Shown here piece after piece: positions 9,369 through 16,568 of a stretch of 64,000 nucleotides of DNA. Within the stretch, counting starts at the first letter, position 1; each line of letters opens with the position of its first letter. A program made the position numbers and the translations under genes. The DNA is from Oscillospiraceae bacterium (GTDB taxonomy: Bacteria > Bacillota > Clostridia > Oscillospirales > Ruminococcaceae): the NCBI GenBank assembly GCA_021200775.1, contig JAJQGB010000004.1, positions 248,001-312,000 on the forward strand, in the 5' to 3' direction. Under the pieces are notes generated by a model. The model was not told where the DNA came from. It saw only the letters and a program-made list of their open reading frames with translations, and did not search any database.

Positions 9369-10364
9369 TTAAGCAAAAATATCACCAACTTCTTCGCCGA
9401 GGATTTCTTCAAAATCATCTGGCAATACAACATCCGATTCAGGCTTTTCTTCTACAAGGACACCGCCGTCGGTCATTTCGTATATATGGGAGAAACGCCT
9501 TTTGAAAGCTTCCCACTGCTCTGGCTTCTCGCTCTGAATGTTCTTGTATTGACTTGTAAATGGGAAATTAGAAACAATATAAACTTTTGTGAAACAAGCC
9601 ATTTTGTCAGCATACCTTGCAGGGAGAGGACATGGATAACCGTCTAAATATTGAAGCAAATCTGAAATCATAATTTGCCCGTTGAACTCGTCAAACAGAA
9701 TCACGTCCTGACCGTTGTAATTGTCAAAAGGATGGGCGTAGTTAGTAATCTTGCAGACATTGTTATAGCCGTATTTATCCATTACGTATCTTGTTTTTCC
9801 GACGCCAGTCTTTCCCCAGATGTAATTCACTTCGACATCACGCCAGTTGTTATTCTTAGCTTTCAAATATTCTTGTCTGTATCTGTCCATATAAGCTTGT
9901 TTCGTGATAGCAGTCGGATAAGCTTCAATTATTTCTGCGTTGGTGTAATCGTCTTTAATCATTTCGATTATTGCTTCAGATTGTGAGATTTTAGGGCTTC
10001 TCTCATCAGGCATTTCGCCCCATTCTTCAAAGGTCTCGGAAATGTTAGTCTCTTTCTTATCGCTGTCGGCATATTTGCCCTCTTTGCGAATGTAGTTGCG
10101 ATTTTCTTCGCAAGTGCCTTTAGCGTTGTCAATGTGAGCAGCTTTGAACTTGTGCTTGATTGTTGAGAACGCAATCGGATTCTTGGCATGGATAAACAGG
10201 TGGGTGTGGTACGTCTCTCCCTTTTCGTCGCACATGCACCAGTAGTCTACACCCGTAAACTCAGACAGATTCTTTTTTATCTGCTCATGAGTCAGACCAT
10301 TCTCGACAGGATTGTTAATAGTCAAAAGCCATTTTCGACTTCTGCGATTGTAAGAATCGTTCAT
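9369..10364 (-). CDS. CRESS-DNA-type replication initiator Rep (HUH endonuclease plus SF3 helicase)
   Basis: Motif I WLLTINNP, motif II HTHLFIHA, motif III NYIRKEGKY, Walker A GKTGVGKT, Walker B ILFDEFNG, motif C VSNFP; RBS GAAAGGAG before ATG 10364. Confidence 0.9.
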   Translation of the reverse strand: MNDSYNRRSRKWLLTINNPVENGLTHEQIKKNLSEFTGVDYWCMCDEKGETYHTHLFIHAKNPIAFSTIKHKFKAAHIDNAKGTCEENRNYIRKEGKYADSDKKETNISETFEEWGEMPDERSPKISQSEAIIEMIKDDYTNAEIIEAYPTAITKQAYMDRYRQEYLKAKNNNWRDVEVNYIWGKTGVGKTRYVMDKYGYNNVCKITNYAHPFDNYNGQDVILFDEFNGQIMISDLLQYLDGYPCPLPARYADKMACFTKVYIVSNFPFTSQYKNIQSEKPEQWEAFKRRFSHIYEMTDGGVLVEEKPESDVVLPDDFEEILGEEVGDIFA

Positions 10365-10410
10365 AAGGATTCTCCTTTCAAAATTAAGTTTTCTTTTCAA
10401 TCTATTTGTA

Positions 10411-10426
10411 ACACAAAACACACAAA
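10411..10426 (-). repeat. Tandem TTTGTGT repeats abutting the origin stem (candidate Rep-binding iterons)
   Basis: Minus strand TTTGTGT-GT-TTTGTGT, 9-bp period. Confidence 0.5.
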
Positions 10427-10457
10427 TTGCTAAAGGGTAATACTAACCTTTAGCAAT
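10426..10457 (-). other. Candidate rolling-circle origin stem-loop with TAGTATTAC loop
   Basis: Minus strand ATTGCTAAAGG-TTAGTATTAC-CCTTTAGCAAT: perfect 11-bp stem, 10-nt loop. Confidence 0.85.
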
Positions 10458-10519
10458 GTCCGCCGCAGGCGGCTCACGCTCGCGTGCGGCGAACTATTTG
10501 CTTCGCCTTACGATTTGTA

Positions 10520-10548
10520 ATTATACACTATAAGTTACAAGTTGTCAA
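10520..10548 (-). promoter_or_regulatory. Sigma-A promoter driving rep
   Basis: Minus strand TTGACA-17 bp-TATAAT (plus TGTCAA 10543-10548, ATTATA 10520-10525). Confidence 0.8.
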
Positions 10549-10596
10549 TAGGTACAGAAAAATATTTTTATGAAAAATTCCGTGTTACAAAATGTA

Positions 10597-10625
10597 TTGA
10601 CATTCTGACGGTTATGTGATAGAAT
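10597..10625 (+). promoter_or_regulatory. Sigma-A promoter driving the XRE regulator
   Basis: TTGACA-17 bp-TAGAAT. Confidence 0.75.
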
Positions 10626-10649
10626 ATCTCTGAAAGGAAGGCGGCATCC

Positions 10650-11081
10650 ATGACAAAAGAATTTCAGGAATACGGCAATATGTACACGCCACAGGAGCGT
10701 AAGGAGCTTATAGCCATCAATCTTAAAGCGTTACGAGAAGGGAACAACCTATCCAGAAAAGAAGTAGCAGAGGCGATAGGAATCAACACCCAGACATACG
10801 CTACCTATGAGAGAGGCAGGAACGAACCACCTATTGAGATACTGCTTCGGCTTGCAATGTATCACGGTATACCACTTGATGAACTTGTGCTAAGAGACAA
10901 CAGGGCAAAAGATAGCTTGACTATGAGCAAACAGCTTGACGGAGCGAATCAGGAGCTATCAGAGCTTTCAAAGGCACTCGCAAGCAAGGAAATGGACGCA
11001 GAGCAAAAAGAACAGCTTGAAGACATGATAGAAAAGCTCTCAGGGCTTACAGACGTAATAAAGAAGCTTACTGGACAATAA
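10650..11081 (+). CDS. XRE (Cro/CI) family transcriptional regulator
   Basis: LKALREGNNLSRKEVAEAIGINTQTYATYERGRNEPPIEILLRLAMYHGIPLDELV. Confidence 0.93.
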   Translation: MTKEFQEYGNMYTPQERKELIAINLKALREGNNLSRKEVAEAIGINTQTYATYERGRNEPPIEILLRLAMYHGIPLDELVLRDNRAKDSLTMSKQLDGANQELSELSKALASKEMDAEQKEQLEDMIEKLSGLTDVIKKLTGQ

Positions 11082-11189
11082 AGGGAAGCTTTGAGCTTTA
11101 TATCCTTACTTTGCGCTATGCACCACGTTTTAAGGCGGACAAGGGCGGCTGTATGTGCCATAGGGAAGCGACTGCCTCCGCAAAACTTT

Positions 11190-11302
11190 CTGCGGGTGCG
11201 GGGTTGTCGCCCTTTGAGCCGCGCGGCTTCGCCGCATTTAGGGCGAACAACGGGGCTCTGCCCCGTTACCCCGCAAGGGCTCTGAGAGCCCTTGACCCGC
11301 AG
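11190..11302. other. GC-rich multi-hairpin structured region (candidate single-strand origin or structured RNA)
   Basis: Closing CTGCGGGT/ACCCGCAG; internal GCGGGG/CCCCGC, GTTGTCGCCCT/AGGGCGAACAAC, GCGGC-TTC-GCCGC, CGGGGC-TCT-GCCCCG, AAGGGCTC-TGA-GAGCCCTT. Confidence 0.6.
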
Positions 11303-11362
11303 TTTTTGAGACACGACGCTCTGCTTCTCTCAGGGTTCGTGCAGATAACAACAGAGCAATAA

Positions 11363-11395
11363 AAGAACGCCCTCGCAGGACGTTCTCTTTTTTAA
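11363..11395 (+). terminator. Rho-independent terminator
   Basis: AGAACG-CCCTCGCAGGA-CGTTCT followed by TTTTTT. Confidence 0.75.
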
Positions 11396-11405
11396 CACGG
11401 TAAAG

Positions 11406-11429
11406 TTTCTAACACTTTTCTAACACTTT
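11406..11429 (+). repeat. Candidate integrase arm-type site, right
   Basis: Identical 24 bp to 7987-8010. Confidence 0.6.
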
Positions 11430-11567
11430 TTCTGGGTTGATGAATTTTTGGGGTTCTATTTGTTAAGCCGGTTTCCAAACTAAAAGCTCGACAAATCGTG
11501 TGACAAAGCGGGTTTAGATAACATCAGAAGTGATTACAAGAGATTAGAAGATGAATAGGTTGAAGAA

Positions 11568-11636
11568 CTTGAAAACCGTTTGGTCAAAAGCCACAAGGGT
11601 TCGAATCCCTTCCTCTCCGCCAATCGCCAAACGACG
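11568..11636 (+). repeat. attR: 69-bp direct repeat of tRNA-Ser 3' end
   Basis: Identical to 7860-7928; similarity extends into the following terminator hairpin. Confidence 0.95.
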
Positions 11637-11786
11637 TATTTGCGTTGTTTGGCGTTATTTTTTTTACTTCTAAAATGCTCAGCTTATCTCTGAAATCTTA
11701 ATCAAATCTTAATCTTTGAAATATTGAACCCTCCATGCAATCTGTGATATAATATGTCCAAGACAAGAAGATTCTGAGGTGATAAT

Positions 11787-12347
11787 ATGTTAAAGACTTC
11801 GATTCCGTACAGCTTTGAATGGGTTATGGTTGAGATTGTGATTGCTATTGTTGCGTGCTGTGTGAGCTATCGCAAGCACAGATCAATAGTCCGATTTTTG
11901 TCGGTTTTCCTCGGAACATTCGGCATATGCGAATTCGTTTCTCTGATAATTCTGCCGTTCCCGATTTCTCTGACCTATCCAGATGGCTACAGCTACGATT
12001 TCATGAGTCAGTTTGCAGAGTTTGACATAGCGGCGATTACAACCTATTTCTGGGACTATGTTTCGAGCCGTTCAAGGTTCATAACTGCGCCGTTTCTCTT
12101 TACTTTCTTCGGGACGGTTCTTTTCAAACGTCTTCGCAAGCTACTTGTGTTCTTGGCTTCGCTTGTCGGTGCGCTAGTGGTCTATGTGCTTGTTAATGTC
12201 GCAATCAACACCGTCGTCCAGTACACCATGACGAGGATTTATCCCGTCAATCTCATACTAATCGTCATTGGCTATGCTCTCGGTTGGCTTCTTTCGATGC
12301 TGATTCTGCGGGCTTTCCCGTCGATTGATCGGAAACTAAAGCTATGA
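11787..12347 (+). CDS. Multi-pass membrane protein
   Basis: Several hydrophobic segments; stop overlaps start of the downstream permease. Confidence 0.6.
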   Translation: MLKTSIPYSFEWVMVEIVIAIVACCVSYRKHRSIVRFLSVFLGTFGICEFVSLIILPFPISLTYPDGYSYDFMSQFAEFDIAAITTYFWDYVSSRSRFITAPFLFTFFGTVLFKRLRKLLVFLASLVGALVVYVLVNVAINTVVQYTMTRIYPVNLILIVIGYALGWLLSMLILRAFPSIDRKLKL

Positions 12348-13420
12348 ACCGGCACGCTTTCTATCTGAAAAGAGCATTCCGGCAGATGACTGCAAAGCCG
12401 GCAAACTTTGCGATAATCGTATTTGCGTTCACTGTCTGTGCCTTTTCGCTCTTTGTCCTGATTAACCAGCTTCTCTACTCAACAACGTTTTTCTTGCACC
12501 AAGGTGAGAGCCGCAGAACTTTCACGATAACGTCTGATGTTTCGGATAATTCTGAGTTTATAGAAGCACTTTCAGAAAGTGACATCATGCCTGAAATCTC
12601 GGAATTTGTCGGGCTGAGTGCCTACCCGAAAGGCGGGAGCAGTCAGTATATTCAGGCTGTCCTTTGCAGTGCCAACGACTCAAGAATCACTGGTGATGCG
12701 GATGCTGTATCCTGCAGAACATTCTCTGAAAGCGAGCTTAAGAACGGTGAAAATGTCATCATCTGGTGCAACAATGAAATCTACATAAACAGCGGATTGA
12801 GAGAGCATAAATCGGTAGGCGACATCGTTGCTATTGGCAACGGGGTTTACACTGTCATAGGAATCAGTGAGACGGATATTTATCTTCCGTTCTCGACTGC
12901 TCTGAAAACCGGAGATTTCGACATAAGGCTGAATGGCATAGTATTCTCGGAAATCCCCACGAAATCGGAGATTGAAATCCTCGAAGCCATTGCGACTACC
13001 AACGATTGCACTGTAAAATCGAGGTATCAGGCAGAGCTTAGCGACTTTTTAGAGAACGGTATGGAGTGTACTGTTATAATCATTGGGATAATACTCTGTG
13101 TCATCTGCATCGTGTCGTCGCTATTTGATTACATGGTCAGGAGCATGTCCTACGAGTACAGCATCTATAAGCTTCTGGGCATTTCCTGTGCCGGACTTTT
13201 CGAGCTACTTTACCTGCCTCTTTTCATCATGACAGCAGTATCGCTCGTAGCTGGATATGCTCTATTTTGCCTGTCAAAACCGCTCCAAAGGCTTCTCAAC
13301 ATGTATGGACAGGTTGACTTTGCAAGCGCAGTTGTGGTTTTTGCTATAATGCTAATCGTCATGCTCTCGGTGACTGTTCCGAAATACAACCGCCTTTTTT
13401 CGGGAGGTGTCAGACTATGA
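12344..13420 (+). CDS. FtsX-like ABC transporter permease (half-size)
   Basis: N-terminal TM, periplasmic-type domain, SLFDYMVRSMSYEYSIYKLLGIS FtsX-like C-terminal region. Confidence 0.75.
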   Translation: MNRHAFYLKRAFRQMTAKPANFAIIVFAFTVCAFSLFVLINQLLYSTTFFLHQGESRRTFTITSDVSDNSEFIEALSESDIMPEISEFVGLSAYPKGGSSQYIQAVLCSANDSRITGDADAVSCRTFSESELKNGENVIIWCNNEIYINSGLREHKSVGDIVAIGNGVYTVIGISETDIYLPFSTALKTGDFDIRLNGIVFSEIPTKSEIEILEAIATTNDCTVKSRYQAELSDFLENGMECTVIIIGIILCVICIVSSLFDYMVRSMSYEYSIYKLLGISCAGLFELLYLPLFIMTAVSLVAGYALFCLSKPLQRLLNMYGQVDFASAVVVFAIMLIVMLSVTVPKYNRLFSGGVRL

Positions 13421-14364
13421 GGCTTATTATTCTCTCAAATCTCAAAGACAGATTTCCCGCCAACGTCAGAGTGACACTTATGCTGACGGTGATGATGTTC
13501 ATCTTGTCATCACTTATGGGAGACTTACTTCCACTGATTCAGATAAGGCAAGCTTATTCTAGACTTGGGCTTGAAAATGCCGTCGCCATTACTGCTGATT
13601 CAGATATAAAGTCTGTGGTTGAAGACTTAGGCGGAAAGTATCTCGGTGTGAACTTCCGTGGGAAGTACACTTATGACAGCTTCGCTTATTTACAGCCGGT
13701 CGAAGCAGATTATTTCGAGAATCTCAACTATTCTTTCAAGAAACAGACTAGCTTTGAAGTTGTGGACGGTTATCCAGCCGTAGTGGTTTCAAGTCTTGGG
13801 AGCTACTATTCGCTCGGCGAGACCTACACTGAAATTCTTTCCGGCAAGGATAAAACCGAAGTCACATTCACGGTTGTTGGCATACTTAAAAACGACTTTG
13901 TCTATCTCACGCCTTCCGAAGACAGCCCGTCGTCAGTGGTCTCTAAGCAGAGCAACTATATTTTTCTCATAACCGACGAGGACGATGGCATTTTTACGAA
14001 AAAAGACGTTTATGGCGCACTTGCAAGCGGCGATATAACTGATTTTTGTAGTAATATTGTACGCACTGGGTTGGTGGAATCAGCTGTATCAACCGCCGAC
14101 AGGTTCGCAGAATATTGCGCTCTGGAGCTTGAAATAATGGGAATGACGGTAATGCTTGCAATTATCTCTGTTCTTCTTTGCTTAGCCGGAGTTATTTCAA
14201 ACTCGATTCTTTCAAGAACAGTGTTTGCGGAGAAATATCGTATAATTTGCACCTGTGGAGCAAGCCCGGCACAATGTCGGACAATCCAAATCATCACAGA
14301 TTTAATCCCGATAATTGCCGCTGTCGCCTTTTTTGTGGTAATAAACGCTTTAAGAAATCTTTAG
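13417..14364 (+). CDS. FtsX-like ABC transporter permease (half-size)
   Basis: Overlaps 12344-13420; SRTVFAEKYRIICTCGASPAQCRTIQI FtsX-like motif. Confidence 0.7.
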   Translation: MRLIILSNLKDRFPANVRVTLMLTVMMFILSSLMGDLLPLIQIRQAYSRLGLENAVAITADSDIKSVVEDLGGKYLGVNFRGKYTYDSFAYLQPVEADYFENLNYSFKKQTSFEVVDGYPAVVVSSLGSYYSLGETYTEILSGKDKTEVTFTVVGILKNDFVYLTPSEDSPSSVVSKQSNYIFLITDEDDGIFTKKDVYGALASGDITDFCSNIVRTGLVESAVSTADRFAEYCALELEIMGMTVMLAIISVLLCLAGVISNSILSRTVFAEKYRIICTCGASPAQCRTIQIITDLIPIIAAVAFFVVINALRNL

Positions 14365-14367
14365 GAG

Positions 14368-15045
14368 GTGACAGCCATGTCGATAGTAATTAAGAACATT
14401 CACAAGACCTACAACGCCGGAAAAGGAAGCGAAGTCAAGGCGTTGAACGGCATCAGTCTTGAAATCAATGACGGTGAAATGCTTGCGATTATGGGAAAGT
14501 CAGGATCCGGCAAGTCAACGCTTCTTAAAATTCTGGGTTGTACCGACACCAACTTTGAGGGCGAGTATCTCCTGAATGGTGTCAATGTCAGAACTCTCTC
14601 ACCGAATCAGCTTGCCAAAATCCGCAACAAAGAAATCGGCATAGTTCTGCAAAATTTCGGGCTAATTCCGAATATGTCGGTTTACGATAATATCCGTGTG
14701 CCTGTCTGCCTTGGTGGAAAGTATAACAAGAATGCCACCGACGAGCGAATCGCATGGCTTCTCAAAAGTCTTCAGATTGAGGACAAGCGTGACACCGACA
14801 TCTCCGAGCTTTCAGGTGGACAGCAACAGCGAACCGCCATTGCCCGTGCGCTTGTGAATCAGCCGAAAATAATCCTTGCCGATGAACCGACAGGTGCACT
14901 TGACAAAGCCACTGCAAACGATATAATGGATGTGTTTGGGAAACTCAACGAACAGGGGATAACCATAGTAATTGTTACCCACGACAATGCAACAGCTCAG
15001 AAATGTAGCAGAGTTGTTTTGATAGAAGATGGAGAGATTAAGTAG
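14368..15045 (+). CDS. ABC transporter ATP-binding protein (MacB/LolD type)
   Basis: GKSGSGKSTLLKILG, LSGGQQQRTAIARAL, IILADEPTGALD. Confidence 0.95.
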   Translation: MTAMSIVIKNIHKTYNAGKGSEVKALNGISLEINDGEMLAIMGKSGSGKSTLLKILGCTDTNFEGEYLLNGVNVRTLSPNQLAKIRNKEIGIVLQNFGLIPNMSVYDNIRVPVCLGGKYNKNATDERIAWLLKSLQIEDKRDTDISELSGGQQQRTAIARALVNQPKIILADEPTGALDKATANDIMDVFGKLNEQGITIVIVTHDNATAQKCSRVVLIEDGEIK

Positions 15046-15143
15046 TTACATAAGAAGCACTCAAAATAATGGGTGCTTTTTGTGCATGTATAATTGAAAA
15101 CTGTCGTAGAAAACTACCCTAAGAAAAAAATTTCAAATACCTC

Positions 15144-15172
15144 TTGACAACCACCCGCAAATAGTGTATACT
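15144..15172 (+). promoter_or_regulatory. Sigma-A promoter of DUF3793-flavodoxin operon
   Basis: TTGACA-17 bp-TATACT. Confidence 0.8.
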
Positions 15173-15178
15173 ATTCTC

Positions 15179-15230
15179 AGTTAGCTGAGTCTAACTCTAT
15201 TTTAAAACTAATAGTTAGCTGGTGCTAACT
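15179..15230 (+). promoter_or_regulatory. Two DtxR/MntR/IdeR-like palindromic operators
   Basis: AGTTAG-CTGAGT-CTAACT (15179-15196) and AGTTAGC-TGGT-GCTAACT (15213-15230) just downstream of the -10. Confidence 0.65.
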
Positions 15231-15250
15231 TATTTTCCGGAGGTGATACT

Positions 15251-15802
15251 ATGCCAGAAGAGCTTTTGGTTCAGCACTGTGCTCCCACTATGGCTGGAAT
15301 TAAAACAGCCGCTATGTTCAACTATCACTATGAAGATGATAAATCTCTTCACGAAAGCGTTTGCGCCTTCAATAAAATCATGGTTCCGAAAGGCATGTGT
15401 ATGATAGTTTTGCGTCGCAGAAGCAACACGGCTCTCATCTATCTCTATCGCCCGAATATGCTTAAATCTGACCTGTCAGACAGCCTGGGAAAGAGTATTC
15501 TTGACGAACGTGGGTATCCTACCAGTAACGTAAACAAATGCCTCTGGAAGCTCAGAGACAGACTTTCGGAGTCTAGCGAATTCCCACACGAAATCGGGCT
15601 TTTTCTCGGTTATCCGCCGGAGGACGTAAAGGGCTTTATAGACAATAAAGCCGAGAGTGCAAAGTGCGTCGGCTTTTGGAAGGTCTACGGTGACGAGAAA
15701 GCCGCCGAAGAGAAATTTCGTCAATACAGACAGTGCATCGGCAGTTACTGCAAGCACTACAACAAATATCATTCACTCGACAGGCTTCTTGTAGCCACAT
15801 GA
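15251..15802 (+). CDS. DUF3793 family protein
   Basis: LLVQHCAPTMAGIKTAAMFNY...EIGLFLGYPPEDVKGFI pattern. Confidence 0.88.
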   Translation: MPEELLVQHCAPTMAGIKTAAMFNYHYEDDKSLHESVCAFNKIMVPKGMCMIVLRRRSNTALIYLYRPNMLKSDLSDSLGKSILDERGYPTSNVNKCLWKLRDRLSESSEFPHEIGLFLGYPPEDVKGFIDNKAESAKCVGFWKVYGDEKAAEEKFRQYRQCIGSYCKHYNKYHSLDRLLVAT

Positions 15803-15822
15803 ATTCAGAAAGGAAGATAATT

Positions 15823-16245
15823 ATGTCAAAAATCGCAGTAGTTTATTGGAGCGGTACGGGTAATACCGAGCAGATGGCAAACGCCGTTTTGGAAGGTATC
15901 AATAAAGCAAGTGGTGAGGGCGAACTCTTTACAGCCTCTGAATTTGATACTTCCACAGTGTCCACATACGACGCCATAGCTTTTGGCTGTTCCGCAATGG
16001 GCGACGAACAGCTTGAAGAAAGCGAATTCGAGCCGATGTTCCAAGCCTGTGAGCCGGCTTTAAACGGAAAGAAAATCGCCCTCTTTGGCTCTTACGGATG
16101 GGGCGATGGTGAATGGATGCGCTCGTGGGAAGGAACCTGTCGTAATGACGGCGCAATCCTTGCTTGTGAAAGCGTCATCTGTAACGACGCTCCCGATGAA
16201 GAAGCAATTACCGCCTGCCAGGCACTTGGTGCCGCATTGGTGTAA
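15823..16245 (+). CDS. Flavodoxin
   Basis: KIAVVYWSGTGNTEQMANAV; FGSYGWGDGEWM. Confidence 0.95.
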   Translation: MSKIAVVYWSGTGNTEQMANAVLEGINKASGEGELFTASEFDTSTVSTYDAIAFGCSAMGDEQLEESEFEPMFQACEPALNGKKIALFGSYGWGDGEWMRSWEGTCRNDGAILACESVICNDAPDEEAITACQALGAALV

Positions 16246-16335
16246 GCAATCATGATAGATGCGGTATCCACCGCAAAGAAATCCGAGTAGGGAAGCGCTC
16301 CTTACTCGGGTTTTCTTTATGCAGATAAAAAGTTC

Positions 16336-16364
16336 TTTACAAAATCGACCGTATATGCTATAAT
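16336..16364 (+). promoter_or_regulatory. Sigma-A promoter of candidate ncRNA
   Basis: TTTACA-17 bp-TATAAT, about 7 bp upstream of a structured RNA. Confidence 0.7.
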
Positions 16365-16370
16365 GATTGT

Positions 16371-16530
16371 GCCAAACAATCTAAATAATTATGCCCACCC
16401 ATTGGGAAAGCTACCTTGGTAAAAGGTGTTTTCTCTCTTTCTCTTTTTCCCTTTGGGTGCATTTGAGATTGTTTGGCGACAATGAGGGACTCACTTTTTC
16501 GGTGCGTTCCTTGTGGGCGCACTTTTTTAT
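16371..16530 (+). ncRNA. Unclassified structured ncRNA candidate
   Basis: 12-bp closing stem GCCAAACAATCT/AGATTGTTTGGC, nested helices, CU-rich tract, terminator GTGCG...CGCACTTTTTT. Confidence 0.6.
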
Positions 16531-16568
16531 TTGTGTCGAAAAATCTTTATTATAGTGGAGGAAGTACA

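Larger units (their letters stand above)
7860..11636. mobile_element. tRNA-Ser-integrated element (3708 bp plus one att copy) with integrase, excisionase, CRESS-like Rep and XRE regulator
   Basis: 69-bp att repeats at both ends, tyrosine integrase next to attL, Xis-like HTH, Rep, regulator. Confidence 0.95.

Noticed and set aside
11111-11362. 83-aa ORF (and overlapping ORFs 11091-11285 and 10949-11314) in the element
   Set aside because: Coincides with the GC-rich hairpin block; overlapping open frames on both strands point to a structural rather than coding constraint
16371-16477. 6S RNA or small SRP RNA assignment for the structured RNA
   Set aside because: Closing stem encloses only about 107 nt, and the SRP GGAAG/AGCAGCC signature is absent
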